From: Sediminihaliea albiluteola
Lineage (GTDB): Bacteria; Pseudomonadota; Gammaproteobacteria; Pseudomonadales; Halieaceae
Assembly (NCBI RefSeq): GCF_014077625.1
Contig: NZ_JACFXU010000013.1
Span: 930,001 to 994,000, forward strand
Direction of reading: 5' to 3'
DNA: 64,000 nt
Positions within the stretch are counted from its first letter, which is position 1. The number at the start of each line of letters is the position of its first letter. The notes below the pieces were generated by a model. It did no database searches. It was given only the letters and a program-made list of their open reading frames with translations, and was not told the origin of the DNA. The position numbers were made by a program, and so were the translations under genes. Shown here in pieces: positions 55,985 to 64,000 of the stretch.

Positions 55985-56776
55985 ATGGACACACCCCTGG
56001 ATTTTAGCGGCAAAGTGGTACTGGTCACCGGCGGCGGTAAAGGTGTAGGTCGCGGAATTAGCGAACGTTTTTTGGCGGCCGGAGCCGATGTTATGATTTG
56101 CGGTCGCAGCGAACCGGAGACTTTGCCCGAAGTCGACGGTCGCCAAGCTGTCTTTACCCCCTGCGATGTACGAGACTTCGAGCAAGTAGAAGCCTGTGTC
56201 GAAGCCACTATAAAACGCTTTGGCCGACTCGACGTGCTAGTTAACAATGCCGGCGGCGCTCCCTACGCTGAGGCCGCAACGGCATCACCGCGCTTCTCTG
56301 AATCGATTATTCGACTCAACTTGATAGCGCCGCTGAACTTCTGCCAGGTGGCCAACCGCTATATGCAGCAGCAAGAAAGCGGTGGCAGCATCGTAAACAT
56401 TGCCAGCGTCAGTACTATCCGTCCCTCGCCTGGCACTGCGGCCTATGGCGCGGCTAAGGCAGGACTGGTCAACTTAGGCACCTCGCTAGCGGTGGAATGG
56501 GCACCTAAAGTTCGCGTTAACGCGGTGATTGCCGGACTGGTACAAACCGAGCAGTCCCACCTACACTACGGTGACGAAGAGGGCATTGCCGCAGTGGGAG
56601 ACACTATTCCACTGGGGCGCATGGCCGTACCTCAGGATATCGGCGATGCCTGCCTATTCCTCGCTTCGCCACTAGCCTCTTACGTGAGCGGCGCCAGTAT
56701 CGCAGTACACGGTGGCGGCGAAAAACCGGCCTTCCTCAACGCCTCTAACTCCGACGTCGGCAGCAAGGCGCAATGA
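55985..56776 (+). CDS. Short-chain dehydrogenase/reductase
   Basis: A 263-residue classical SDR. VTGGGKGVGRGI is the cofactor loop, NNAGG the stabilising motif, the catalytic Ser lies in NIASVS and Tyr/Lys in YGAAK. GRSEPETLP after the second strand favours NADP-like binding or at least an arginine pocket; coenzyme choice is uncertain. The AAGGAG ribosome site is good. It overlaps the PQQ dehydrogenase gene by four bases (ATGA), so the two work from one message, opposite the F420 operon. Substrate unknown. Confidence 0.9.
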   Translation: MDTPLDFSGKVVLVTGGGKGVGRGISERFLAAGADVMICGRSEPETLPEVDGRQAVFTPCDVRDFEQVEACVEATIKRFGRLDVLVNNAGGAPYAEAATASPRFSESIIRLNLIAPLNFCQVANRYMQQQESGGSIVNIASVSTIRPSPGTAAYGAAKAGLVNLGTSLAVEWAPKVRVNAVIAGLVQTEQSHLHYGDEEGIAAVGDTIPLGRMAVPQDIGDACLFLASPLASYVSGASIAVHGGGEKPAFLNASNSDVGSKAQ

Positions 56777-58755
56777 AGCCAGCAGCACTGCTACTCACCC
56801 TGCTGTCGAGCAGCCTGCTAGCGGGCTGTGAAACTGGCGCCGAAACACCAGCGGCGGCGGCTCAGGCCAATAAGACTGAAAAAGCTGTCGCCGAATGGAC
56901 TATGTACGGAGGGCAAGATGCGAGTCGCTTCTCGCCCTTGGCCGACATCAATGTCAGCAATGTAAAACAGCTGGAAGTCGCCTGGGAGCATCGCTCTGGC
57001 GACATTTCCGACGGCACTGGCGAGTGGGGTTTTAGCTCACTGCAGGTCACTCCTTTGGTGAGTGATGGACGACTCTATTACTGCACACCCTTCGGCCGAG
57101 TTTTTGCACTAGATGCCGAAAGCGGTCGCGAACTGTGGCAGTTTGATCCCCAGGTAAAAAACAAAAAAAGCGGTATCTACCCAGCGGTTTGCCGCGGCGT
57201 GGCCTTGTGGCAAGCCCCTGAGGGGGAGCGTGACAAACCCTGCGCTACGCGAATTATCTACGGCACCCGCGACGCCGAGTTGATTGCACTCGATGCCCAA
57301 GACGGCCAAGCCTGTGCCGACTTTGGCCACCAGGGTCGCATTTCCCTGAAAGAAGAAATCGCTGGGGCCAAGCCCTGGGAGTACTACCCAACCTCGCCGC
57401 CTTATATTCAGGGAGATATAGCGGTTATCGGCGCCTTAGTGCCTGATAATGAGCGGGTTGATGTCCCCAGCGGCGTGGTGCGCGCCTTTAATGTACGCAG
57501 CGGCAAACTGGTCTGGGCTTGGGAGCCAGTGAGCGAGGAGTACCGGCAACGTCATCAAGACGCAAGGGGGCAAACTCAATATCACCTTGGCTCACCCAAC
57601 GTCTGGGCTCCCATATCTGGCGACCCCGAGCGCGGCCTAGTGTATGTGCCAACTGGCAACCCCTCACCCGATCTCTACGGCGGCGACCGCGACGGCATCG
57701 ACTACTATGGTTCATCGACGGTGGCGCTAGATGCTGCCAGCGGCCAGGTTCGCTGGCATTTTCAGACCGTACATCACGACGTATGGGACTACGATGTCGC
57801 CTCTCAGCCCACGCTATTTCAACTGCCAGAGGTTGGCGGTGGCCGCCCAGGTCTTGCCCAAGCGACCAAGATGGGCCACATCTTCTTACTGGATCGAGAA
57901 ACTGGCGAGCCTTTATACCCAGTGGAAGAGCGCCCAGTACCCCAAGGTGGCGTAGCCGGTGAACACTTATCGCCGACTCAACCTTTTCCTACCCACCCAG
58001 CGCCACTGCATCTACCGGAACAACTCACGGCAGATAATATGGATGGTTTTGTTTGGTTCGACCGCAAAAGCTGCCAGAGAGAGTTAGCTAAATACCGCTC
58101 CGATGGAATGTTTACCCCGCCCAGCCTGCAGGGCAGCGTGCTCTACCCTTCGACGACCGGTGGCATCAACTGGGGTGGCGTCAGCATTGATCCATATAAT
58201 GGGCTGATGCTGGTTAACCAAATGCACCTAGCCAGCGTAGTACAGCTGATTCCACGCGATCAATACGATGCCGGCAATTACAGTATCGACTACCCGCTGG
58301 AGTACTACCCGATGGAGGGCAGCCCTTACGGGGCCAAGCGCTTCCCCCTACTGTCCTCGCTGGGTGCACCTTGCAATCCACGGCCATGGGGCAGCCTGAC
58401 AGCGGTTGACCTGGCCAGCGGTGAAGTTGTGTGGCGCAAGCCTTTAGGTACAACTCGCGGCCAAGCCCCCTGGCCGCTGTGGTTTAACACGGGCAGTCCA
58501 AATACTGGTGGGCCGTTGACCACCGCCGGCCAACTAACCTTCATCGGCGCAACTAGCGACGGTTATTTCCGCGCTTTCGACAGCCGTAGCGGAGAGCTGT
58601 TGTGGCGGACAGTCCTCCCCTACACCGGCAACTCAACACCGCTGAGCTACCGCGCGCGTAAAAACGGCCGGCAATTTGTCGTAATAGCAGCTGGTGGCCA
58701 CGGCTGGTCTGCCCCCGGCGATGCTATCGTGGCTTTTGCCCTACCCGAAGACTGA
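56773..58755 (+). CDS. PQQ-dependent dehydrogenase, lipoprotein (glucose/quinate/shikimate type)
   Basis: A 660-residue quinoprotein with an eight-bladed propeller. The N-terminus is a lipoprotein signal ending LLAGC (Cys19) instead of the five membrane helices of Gcd, so it is tethered in the periplasm. Blade and pocket segments include WTMYGGQDASRFSPLADIN, HHDVWDYDVASQP and PSTTGGINWGGVSIDP, typical of the glucose/quinate/shikimate subgroup. No haem c motif is seen, so electrons probably go to ubiquinone or a separate carrier. It needs pyrroloquinoline quinone and calcium; no pqq synthesis gene lies in the window. Co-translated with the SDR. Confidence 0.9.
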   Translation: MKPAALLLTLLSSSLLAGCETGAETPAAAAQANKTEKAVAEWTMYGGQDASRFSPLADINVSNVKQLEVAWEHRSGDISDGTGEWGFSSLQVTPLVSDGRLYYCTPFGRVFALDAESGRELWQFDPQVKNKKSGIYPAVCRGVALWQAPEGERDKPCATRIIYGTRDAELIALDAQDGQACADFGHQGRISLKEEIAGAKPWEYYPTSPPYIQGDIAVIGALVPDNERVDVPSGVVRAFNVRSGKLVWAWEPVSEEYRQRHQDARGQTQYHLGSPNVWAPISGDPERGLVYVPTGNPSPDLYGGDRDGIDYYGSSTVALDAASGQVRWHFQTVHHDVWDYDVASQPTLFQLPEVGGGRPGLAQATKMGHIFLLDRETGEPLYPVEERPVPQGGVAGEHLSPTQPFPTHPAPLHLPEQLTADNMDGFVWFDRKSCQRELAKYRSDGMFTPPSLQGSVLYPSTTGGINWGGVSIDPYNGLMLVNQMHLASVVQLIPRDQYDAGNYSIDYPLEYYPMEGSPYGAKRFPLLSSLGAPCNPRPWGSLTAVDLASGEVVWRKPLGTTRGQAPWPLWFNTGSPNTGGPLTTAGQLTFIGATSDGYFRAFDSRSGELLWRTVLPYTGNSTPLSYRARKNGRQFVVIAAGGHGWSAPGDAIVAFALPED

Positions 58756-58768
58756 GCAGACAAACCTA

Positions 58769-58796
58769 CCTGAGGCTGACGCCCTGCAGCCTCAGG
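58769..58796 (+). terminator. Hairpin terminator after the PQQ dehydrogenase gene
   Basis: CCTGAGGCT pairs perfectly with AGCCTCAGG around a ten-base loop, 13 bases past the stop. No T-run follows. Confidence 0.6.
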
Positions 58797-58806
58797 CCCT
58801 GTACAG

Positions 58807-58834
58807 TTGTCCACTACAAATAAGGGGGTATACT
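58807..58834 (+). promoter_or_regulatory. Sigma-70 promoter of the DUF1631-GGDEF-EAL gene
   Basis: TTGTCC, 16 bases, TATACT, 77 bases before the ATG and just after the upstream terminator. Confidence 0.58.
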
Positions 58835-58911
58835 GAATCATAGGGCTAATAATCTAGCCTATAGAGCGACTGTGCACAGTCCTCTTTCTTGGCAACCTAA
58901 GCAGAAATTGC

Positions 58912-61900
58912 ATGATAAACCTCAGTATTCTCACACCCCGCAGCGCTGTGCTTGAATTGCCTGACAAGCTCAGGCTGTCTGGTCTGATTGAGCTGGAAGA
59001 CGATAATCAATTGCTGCTGCGTGATCTGAACTGGGCCAATACCGCCCCCACAGAGCAACAACTGGCTTTGGGCACGGCAGCTACCCTTTGCATCCCCGAA
59101 CTGACCGACACTCGGGGCACAGTTCCTAGCATCCCAGTTTTTATCACTGAAATTACCCAAGACGCGCTTTTATTAACATTCGCCCGCGCCGACAACTCGC
59201 CATCAGTCAAGCGCTATCTAAAAGCGCTGAGTAGCCAGCCTGCGCTTAATGATGGGCAACAAAGCCAAAACACAAAACTCAGGCAGACTCAGGACTTATT
59301 AGCTAGTTTTGAAAGTTTGGGGCTAAGCACGCTCGATCAGATGTTCCGGCTTTTTATTCAGCGGCTCGGCACTTACCTATTCGATGAATCTACCACCCCC
59401 GGGCGCAGCTCTATCGCGCTGAGGGAGGCACTGCGCCTCCTGCAATACCATCAGCGAGCTATTGGCGATAACTTTATTACTCGTATCCAACAGCGCTGTA
59501 GTGATTTAACACCCGCGCGGCAGCAACGCTACCAACAAAGTGACAGTGAGATAGCCTGGCAATCCCTGCATTTAGTAAACCTCGACGAGTTTGAAGAGTC
59601 GCTAGCGCTAGATCGCATGATCAATACCGGCAGCCAGGCGCAGGAGCTTACACTAGAATGCCTAGTGATCCGCCTTGCCACTGCGATTGGCGTTGACCCA
59701 CTTGAGCTGCGCCTCCCTTTTCATGTGACCGAATTGTGCAGCAGCCTTCAGCAGGCACTGCAAGAGCATGATATCGAACACCCTGCCACAGTTTACGTTT
59801 ACGATTATTTTGTCGGGCAATTTCTCAGTCAGCTCGATCAGCTCTACCGCCCTCTGAATCAGCTGCTCATAGATGCTGGACTATGTCCTGGCCTAGAGCA
59901 GGACATTAAAACCCATGGTTCACAGCTACAGCGCCCAGCGGCGACTTCCGCAGCCCGCCCAAAGCGCAAGAAAATAAGCCCTGAGCCGGCGCCAGATCAG
60001 CAGACTGAGGCCCAGCAGCAGGCCCCAAACAAGCCGAGCACTGTCGCGAGTCTGAGCCCCGAAATGCTCTACCGCTCGGTGATCGATGCACTGAATTTCA
60101 GCCGTCACCACAGTGAGGCCCCAAGCAGCCATGAGAGCAGGCCAGAGCAGCTCGCCGATACTGCCACACTAGTTAATGCCCTTGCTTTACTACAAGAGAA
60201 TGATGAGGCGAGGAAACTTATCGAACAAAGTGGCTCGCTGCGCGATTACCTGAAGCAGCACTCAGAGAGTATCAGCGGCCTCGAGGGAATCACTGCCCTA
60301 AATACTGACAGCATGAATCAGCTCGACCTAGTGGACAACCTATTCCAAACCATCCACTCACAGCGGGAGCTGAGCGCAGAACTGCAACCTGCCATCGCGG
60401 AATTACAACTCCCCCTAGCTCGACTTGCGCTGCTCGAGCCGGGCTTCTTTTTCGATCAACAGCACCCTGCCAGAGAGCTAGTGGATAAGCTTTCTCAACT
60501 GGCCAGTGCAGACAACTTTCCCAACCGGATACTGGAAGAAAAGCTGTCCAGTATTATCGCCGAGATAGTGACAGGCTATGAGCGCGATAGCGCTGTATTT
60601 AATAGCGCCTTGGAGCAGGTCAACAAACTAATTGCCCAGCGCAATAGCGCGCATATACGCAATGTTGAACGAGTGGTCAAAACCCAAGAAGGACAGGAGC
60701 GGCTACGCCAAGCCCGAGTGGAAGTCGACCGCGCCATTGTCGCTGCTCTGCCAAGACCTCAGCCCCCCAAAATCTTGCTAGAGTTGATCGACAAAGGCTG
60801 GCGTGATGCCCTGGTTCTTATCTATATAAAGGAGGGCCCGACCAGTGATAGCTGGCAGGAGCAAATGCGGACGCTGGAATTACTTGGCGAATGGCTCACC
60901 GAGCAACAAAACGAATTTAACAGCGTGCAGCGCGCCTTAGAAGCAGCGCCTTTTATCGACTTACTGGCCCAGCAGATCGCTGTTGTCAGGCCCGCTAATA
61001 TTGAAATAGAAGCGGTCTTTGATGAGCTGCGCAGAGTCTTATCCGGCGAGCAAGCCGTGCTCAATTCTGAGCTCAACAGCGAGTCTTTGATCAACGCTCA
61101 GGAAAGCAGCAATATCCAACAGCGCTTACAGCGAACCCATCGCCTGCGCCGCTGGATAGAGCGGGTCAACCAGCTCAACTTAGGTGCTTGGCTGAGCTAC
61201 AGAGATCGGCATGGCGAACGGCGGCGTATGCAGCTTGCCTGGATCAATGCCGATCGCGATCGATTTATGTTTGTCAATGAACACGGCCAAAAGGTCACAG
61301 AGCTCAACGCTGTACAACTCGCTCGCCAGTTGAGTCACGGCGCCAAACCGCCATCACAGGCAGAAAACATGCCCCTGGTCGATCAAAGTATGTACGGCAC
61401 GCTAGAGCAAGTGCAGCAAACGCTGAGCTTTGCCCGCCATCGCGATAAAGTGACTCGCCTACTCAATCGCGAAAGCTTTATAGAGCAGCTCAACAAAGCC
61501 TTGCGACATGCCCAGCGTCGATCGTCCCAGCATGCAGTGCTCTATTTGAATATCGATCAGTTCAACTTAGTCAATGAGATTTACGATCGAGTGTCAGGGG
61601 ATCAAGTACTGGCTGAATTTGCCGAGCTATTATCACAGCTGCATGACAAAAAATTCTCTTCCGCACACTTGGGAGAGGATAATTTCGGTATTCTGCTTGC
61701 CGACCATACACTGTCGGAAGCACTCGCAGTTGCCGAAAGTATTCGCAGTGACATCCATGCCAACAACTTCGATATCGAGCAAGAGCCTGTCCAGTTAAGC
61801 GTTTCAATCGGGGTTGCAGCTCTGCGTCACTTCAGCCCCGACGCCGATTCAGTGATCGAGGCTGCAGAACAGGCTATGCAAGCAGCCAAGCAGGGTGGTG

Positions 61901-62742
61901 GCAATCAGGTGCAGCAACATATTGCAGCGGCAAACAGCATTACACGGCACAAACAGGATCGCCGCAAAACCCGTCAAAACTTGGAGCAGGCTCTGACCAC
62001 AGAGCGCTTTGTGTTGCGCGCCCAGCCCATTGTGCAAAACGCAGTGGCCAGCCAACAACCCTCGAGCCAACATTTTGAGCTTCTATTGGGCATGCGTGAA
62101 ACGGATGGCTCACTGAGCTCTCCCAAGCAATTTATCAAGAGTGCCGAACGCCACGGCTACATGAGCTTAGTTGACCGCTGGGTGATCCGCGAAGCCTTCC
62201 AATGGATCAGCCAGCTGATGGATGCCCAAAAAGTGGTGCCCAACCTGTCGATCAACCTTTCCGGCACCAGCATCACTGACGATGCTTTTATGGAATACCT
62301 CTTCGAGCAGATATCTGAGTTCGGCGTCGGCACCAGCCGTCTGTGCTTTGAGGTTACTGAAGCCGCCACTATGACCAATCTAGTGAAGTCTGCTGACTTT
62401 ATTCGCGCTTTTCGCAATATTGGCTGCAAATTTTCCCTGGATAACTTTGGCACTGGCTTGAGCAGCCACAACTACCTGCGCGAGTTATCTGTAGACTATG
62501 TCAAAATTGACGGCGCTTTTATCACCGGAATCAACGATAATCCCAATGATTACACGATGGCCAGGTCAATCAATGACTTAGCGCACTTTTTAGGCCAGGA
62601 AACCATTGCAGAGTCGGTGGAAAACGAACGAACTATTGCCCGCCTACACGAAATTGGCGTGGACTACCTTCAGGGCTGGGGCATTGGCCACCCTGAGCCG
62701 CTAACAGACATAGTGGGGCAGCTTCAAAGCCTCCAAAAGTAA
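58912..62742 (+). CDS. DUF1631-GGDEF-EAL protein, probable cyclic-di-GMP sensor/effector with altered active sites
   Basis: A 1276-residue cytoplasmic protein. Order: a PilZ-like N-terminal part (about 1-105); a long DUF1631 region (about 120-800) with a low-complexity Gln/Pro/Ala linker at about 340-380 and a PilZ-like end from about 757; a GGDEF domain (about 840-980); an EAL domain (about 1010-1270). The GGDEF motif reads GEDNF (921-925) and the EAL motif ELL (Glu1056); the loop DDFGTG is DNFGTG (Asp1177, Asn1178), while the FEVTE, VKIDG and AESVE elements remain. Cyclase activity is therefore doubtful and phosphodiesterase activity uncertain. A LuxR-type gene follows seven bases later. 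Confidence 0.9.
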   Translation: MINLSILTPRSAVLELPDKLRLSGLIELEDDNQLLLRDLNWANTAPTEQQLALGTAATLCIPELTDTRGTVPSIPVFITEITQDALLLTFARADNSPSVKRYLKALSSQPALNDGQQSQNTKLRQTQDLLASFESLGLSTLDQMFRLFIQRLGTYLFDESTTPGRSSIALREALRLLQYHQRAIGDNFITRIQQRCSDLTPARQQRYQQSDSEIAWQSLHLVNLDEFEESLALDRMINTGSQAQELTLECLVIRLATAIGVDPLELRLPFHVTELCSSLQQALQEHDIEHPATVYVYDYFVGQFLSQLDQLYRPLNQLLIDAGLCPGLEQDIKTHGSQLQRPAATSAARPKRKKISPEPAPDQQTEAQQQAPNKPSTVASLSPEMLYRSVIDALNFSRHHSEAPSSHESRPEQLADTATLVNALALLQENDEARKLIEQSGSLRDYLKQHSESISGLEGITALNTDSMNQLDLVDNLFQTIHSQRELSAELQPAIAELQLPLARLALLEPGFFFDQQHPARELVDKLSQLASADNFPNRILEEKLSSIIAEIVTGYERDSAVFNSALEQVNKLIAQRNSAHIRNVERVVKTQEGQERLRQARVEVDRAIVAALPRPQPPKILLELIDKGWRDALVLIYIKEGPTSDSWQEQMRTLELLGEWLTEQQNEFNSVQRALEAAPFIDLLAQQIAVVRPANIEIEAVFDELRRVLSGEQAVLNSELNSESLINAQESSNIQQRLQRTHRLRRWIERVNQLNLGAWLSYRDRHGERRRMQLAWINADRDRFMFVNEHGQKVTELNAVQLARQLSHGAKPPSQAENMPLVDQSMYGTLEQVQQTLSFARHRDKVTRLLNRESFIEQLNKALRHAQRRSSQHAVLYLNIDQFNLVNEIYDRVSGDQVLAEFAELLSQLHDKKFSSAHLGEDNFGILLADHTLSEALAVAESIRSDIHANNFDIEQEPVQLSVSIGVAALRHFSPDADSVIEAAEQAMQAAKQGGGNQVQQHIAAANSITRHKQDRRKTRQNLEQALTTERFVLRAQPIVQNAVASQQPSSQHFELLLGMRETDGSLSSPKQFIKSAERHGYMSLVDRWVIREAFQWISQLMDAQKVVPNLSINLSGTSITDDAFMEYLFEQISEFGVGTSRLCFEVTEAATMTNLVKSADFIRAFRNIGCKFSLDNFGTGLSSHNYLRELSVDYVKIDGAFITGINDNPNDYTMARSINDLAHFLGQETIAESVENERTIARLHEIGVDYLQGWGIGHPEPLTDIVGQLQSLQK

Positions 62743-62764
62743 TCAGAGTGTGAGCAGCACAACG

Positions 62765-63952
62765 ATGAGTCTCGCGACCGACAAAACGAGTCAGTTAAAT
62801 CAAGACGCTGAATACGACCACTTAATCAGCCTCATTTACCAGGGGCCGCTGGAAGCTAGGCCCTGGCAAAGCGCCCTGCCCTACCTGCGTGAATTGTTTG
62901 ATGCTGAGGCTGCCTCACTGGTGCTGCGTCCACCGGCAGAAGGTGACCGCGGCGTAATCCTCAATAGCGTGCGAGGTAATTCAACGCGCAGTGACAACAC
63001 ACTGGCAGATCCCAACGACTGGCAGGTCACCACCTATCGCGAGCAGTTCTTCGCTCTGGATCCATTTATCAACCTGCCACTGAATAAAGTGGTGACCCTG
63101 CAAGATCTACTGAGTGACGAGGAGCTAGAAGCATCTGACTACTACCGTCACTATCTCCAACCGGTCAATCTATTTTATATTCTGGGTGTCGATACCGCCG
63201 AACCCGACGGCATGGTGGCGCGCCTGCGTTTCTCGCGGCGTCGTGAAGAGGGTAATTTCAAGCAGTCCCAGAGAGACTTACTAGCGCGCATATCGAGCCA
63301 CCTTCAACGCGCTATTCACATCTTTGCCAAGCTGAGCCGCACCACTTCCGAGCGCGATCTCTATTCTGGCGCCGTGGATCAACTCGCCGTGGCCACCATT
63401 ATCCTTGATCAGCAGGGGCGCCTGCTCAACACCAATGCCTTAGCCAAGGCGCTACTCGATGATCGCCGTGGGCTGGGCTTGAAAGATGAGCACCTGCATG
63501 TCGGTGGCAGAGAGCAAAATCGCGAGTTACAAGCTGCTTTGAGCACTGTGATTAGTGCCCAGCAGCGCGGCGAAACCTCTGTGATCCGAGCTCTGCGCAT
63601 CCCCCGGGATGGCGGTCGCTCAGATTTAGGGCTGGTAATACGCCCCATTCCAAGCTCGGAATGGGGGGAAGGCCAAGGCAGCCCCTGCGCCGCGGTATTT
63701 ATCAGCGACCCAGACCTACGCGAAACCGCCTCCCAGCAAACCCTGAGCGAGCTGTTCAGCCTGACACCAGCTGAGGCCAATTTAGCCATCTTGTTATCTC
63801 GGGGCCTGAGTTTGGCTGAGGTTTCCGAGTCACAGCACATCTCCCAACACACCGCCCGGGCACAACTTAAGTCAATTTTTGCCAAGACCGGCGTGTCTCG
63901 CCAAGCTGAGCTGGTGCGACTAGTATTAAAAAGTGTCGCATCATTGGGCTAA
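62765..63952 (+). CDS. LuxR-type transcriptional regulator with N-terminal sensor region
   Basis: A 395-residue protein: an N-terminal GAF-like segment (about 15-190), a PAS-like middle (about 205-315, VATIILDQQGRLLNTNALAKALL) and a C-terminal LuxR helix-turn-helix (LTPAEANLAILLSRGLSL, then SQHTARAQLKSIFAKTG). It starts within a few bases of the cyclic-di-GMP protein's stop and is probably co-transcribed. The start may be this ATG or the GTG five codons upstream at 62750. No acyl-homoserine lactone domain signature is seen, so the input signal is unknown. Confidence 0.85.
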   Translation: MSLATDKTSQLNQDAEYDHLISLIYQGPLEARPWQSALPYLRELFDAEAASLVLRPPAEGDRGVILNSVRGNSTRSDNTLADPNDWQVTTYREQFFALDPFINLPLNKVVTLQDLLSDEELEASDYYRHYLQPVNLFYILGVDTAEPDGMVARLRFSRRREEGNFKQSQRDLLARISSHLQRAIHIFAKLSRTTSERDLYSGAVDQLAVATIILDQQGRLLNTNALAKALLDDRRGLGLKDEHLHVGGREQNRELQAALSTVISAQQRGETSVIRALRIPRDGGRSDLGLVIRPIPSSEWGEGQGSPCAAVFISDPDLRETASQQTLSELFSLTPAEANLAILLSRGLSLAEVSESQHISQHTARAQLKSIFAKTGVSRQAELVRLVLKSVASLG

Positions 63953-63967
63953 AACACGGCTGTTGAA

Positions 63968-63996
63968 TTGGTAAGCGCAGTGAATTGCGCTACAAT
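63968..63996 (+). promoter_or_regulatory. Promoter facing out of the window
   Basis: TTGGTA, 17 bases, TACAAT, directly after the LuxR-type gene, reading towards a gene beyond base 64000. Confidence 0.55.
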
Positions 63997-64000
63997 AGCG

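Overview
This is a gene-dense, tRNA- and rRNA-free chromosomal segment of a gammaproteobacterium, most likely an aerobic marine member of the Cellvibrionales/Spongiibacteraceae-Halieaceae neighbourhood. That placement is inferred from Pseudomonas-like gene order (nadB divergent from algU-mucABCD, then lepA-lepB-rnc-era-recO; cysM-relA-mazG) combined with lipid- and steroid-type catabolic genes; no 16S gene is present to confirm it. No insertion sequence, prophage, integrase or CRISPR array was seen, and only one gene-free stretch exceeds 300 bases (30488-30851).

Layout. 1-3.6 kb: the 3' end of pspF, then a succinate-semialdehyde dehydrogenase/class III aminotransferase pair. 3.5-6.7 kb (minus): aldehyde dehydrogenase, glycerol kinase and a tiny zinc-ribbon protein in one transcription unit. 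6.9-20.7 kb: mixed metabolism and envelope genes (long-chain-type acyl-CoA dehydrogenase, AEC carrier, a second omega-aminotransferase, two HupE/UreJ metal-permease-like proteins, a 3-ketosteroid-dehydrogenase-like flavoprotein, cytochrome c', cytochrome b561, M20 hydrolase, purC-tauE, outer-membrane phospholipase A). 20.8-31.5 kb: a TonB-dependent receptor behind a perfect palindrome, trpS, a DUF3524 glycosyltransferase related to the tRNA-queuosine mannosyltransferase, apeB, a TetR regulator, tsaB-uppP, mobA, a histone-H1-like Lys/Ala-rich protein, adk. 31.6-50 kb: core information-processing and stress genes (mazG, relA, cysM, acpS, recO, era, rnc, lepB, lepA, the algU-mucABCD sigma-E regulon core with tandem sigma-E-type promoters, nadB, ygfX-sdhE, ygfZ, ung).

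The most distinctive block is 50.0-55.8 kb: a tightly overlapping minus-strand operon npdG-cofE-cofD-cofC-fbiC(-ung) that encodes the whole core pathway for the deazaflavin cofactor F420 plus an NADPH:F420 oxidoreductase. F420 is uncommon in gammaproteobacteria. The cofE protein lacks the FMN reductase domain of actinobacterial FbiB and no such reductase lies in the window, which bears on which three-carbon precursor CofC uses. Divergent from it is an operon of a short-chain dehydrogenase and a lipoprotein PQQ-dependent dehydrogenase.

58.9-64 kb: a 1276-residue DUF1631-GGDEF-EAL protein whose two cyclic-di-GMP domains both carry altered signature motifs, followed within a few bases by a LuxR-type regulator, and then a promoter-like sequence facing out of the window.

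Start codons were re-chosen for several genes (purC, lepA, fbiC, cofC, sdhE, the TonB receptor and others) from ribosome-binding sites, neighbour overlaps and family length; these choices are stated in each entry.
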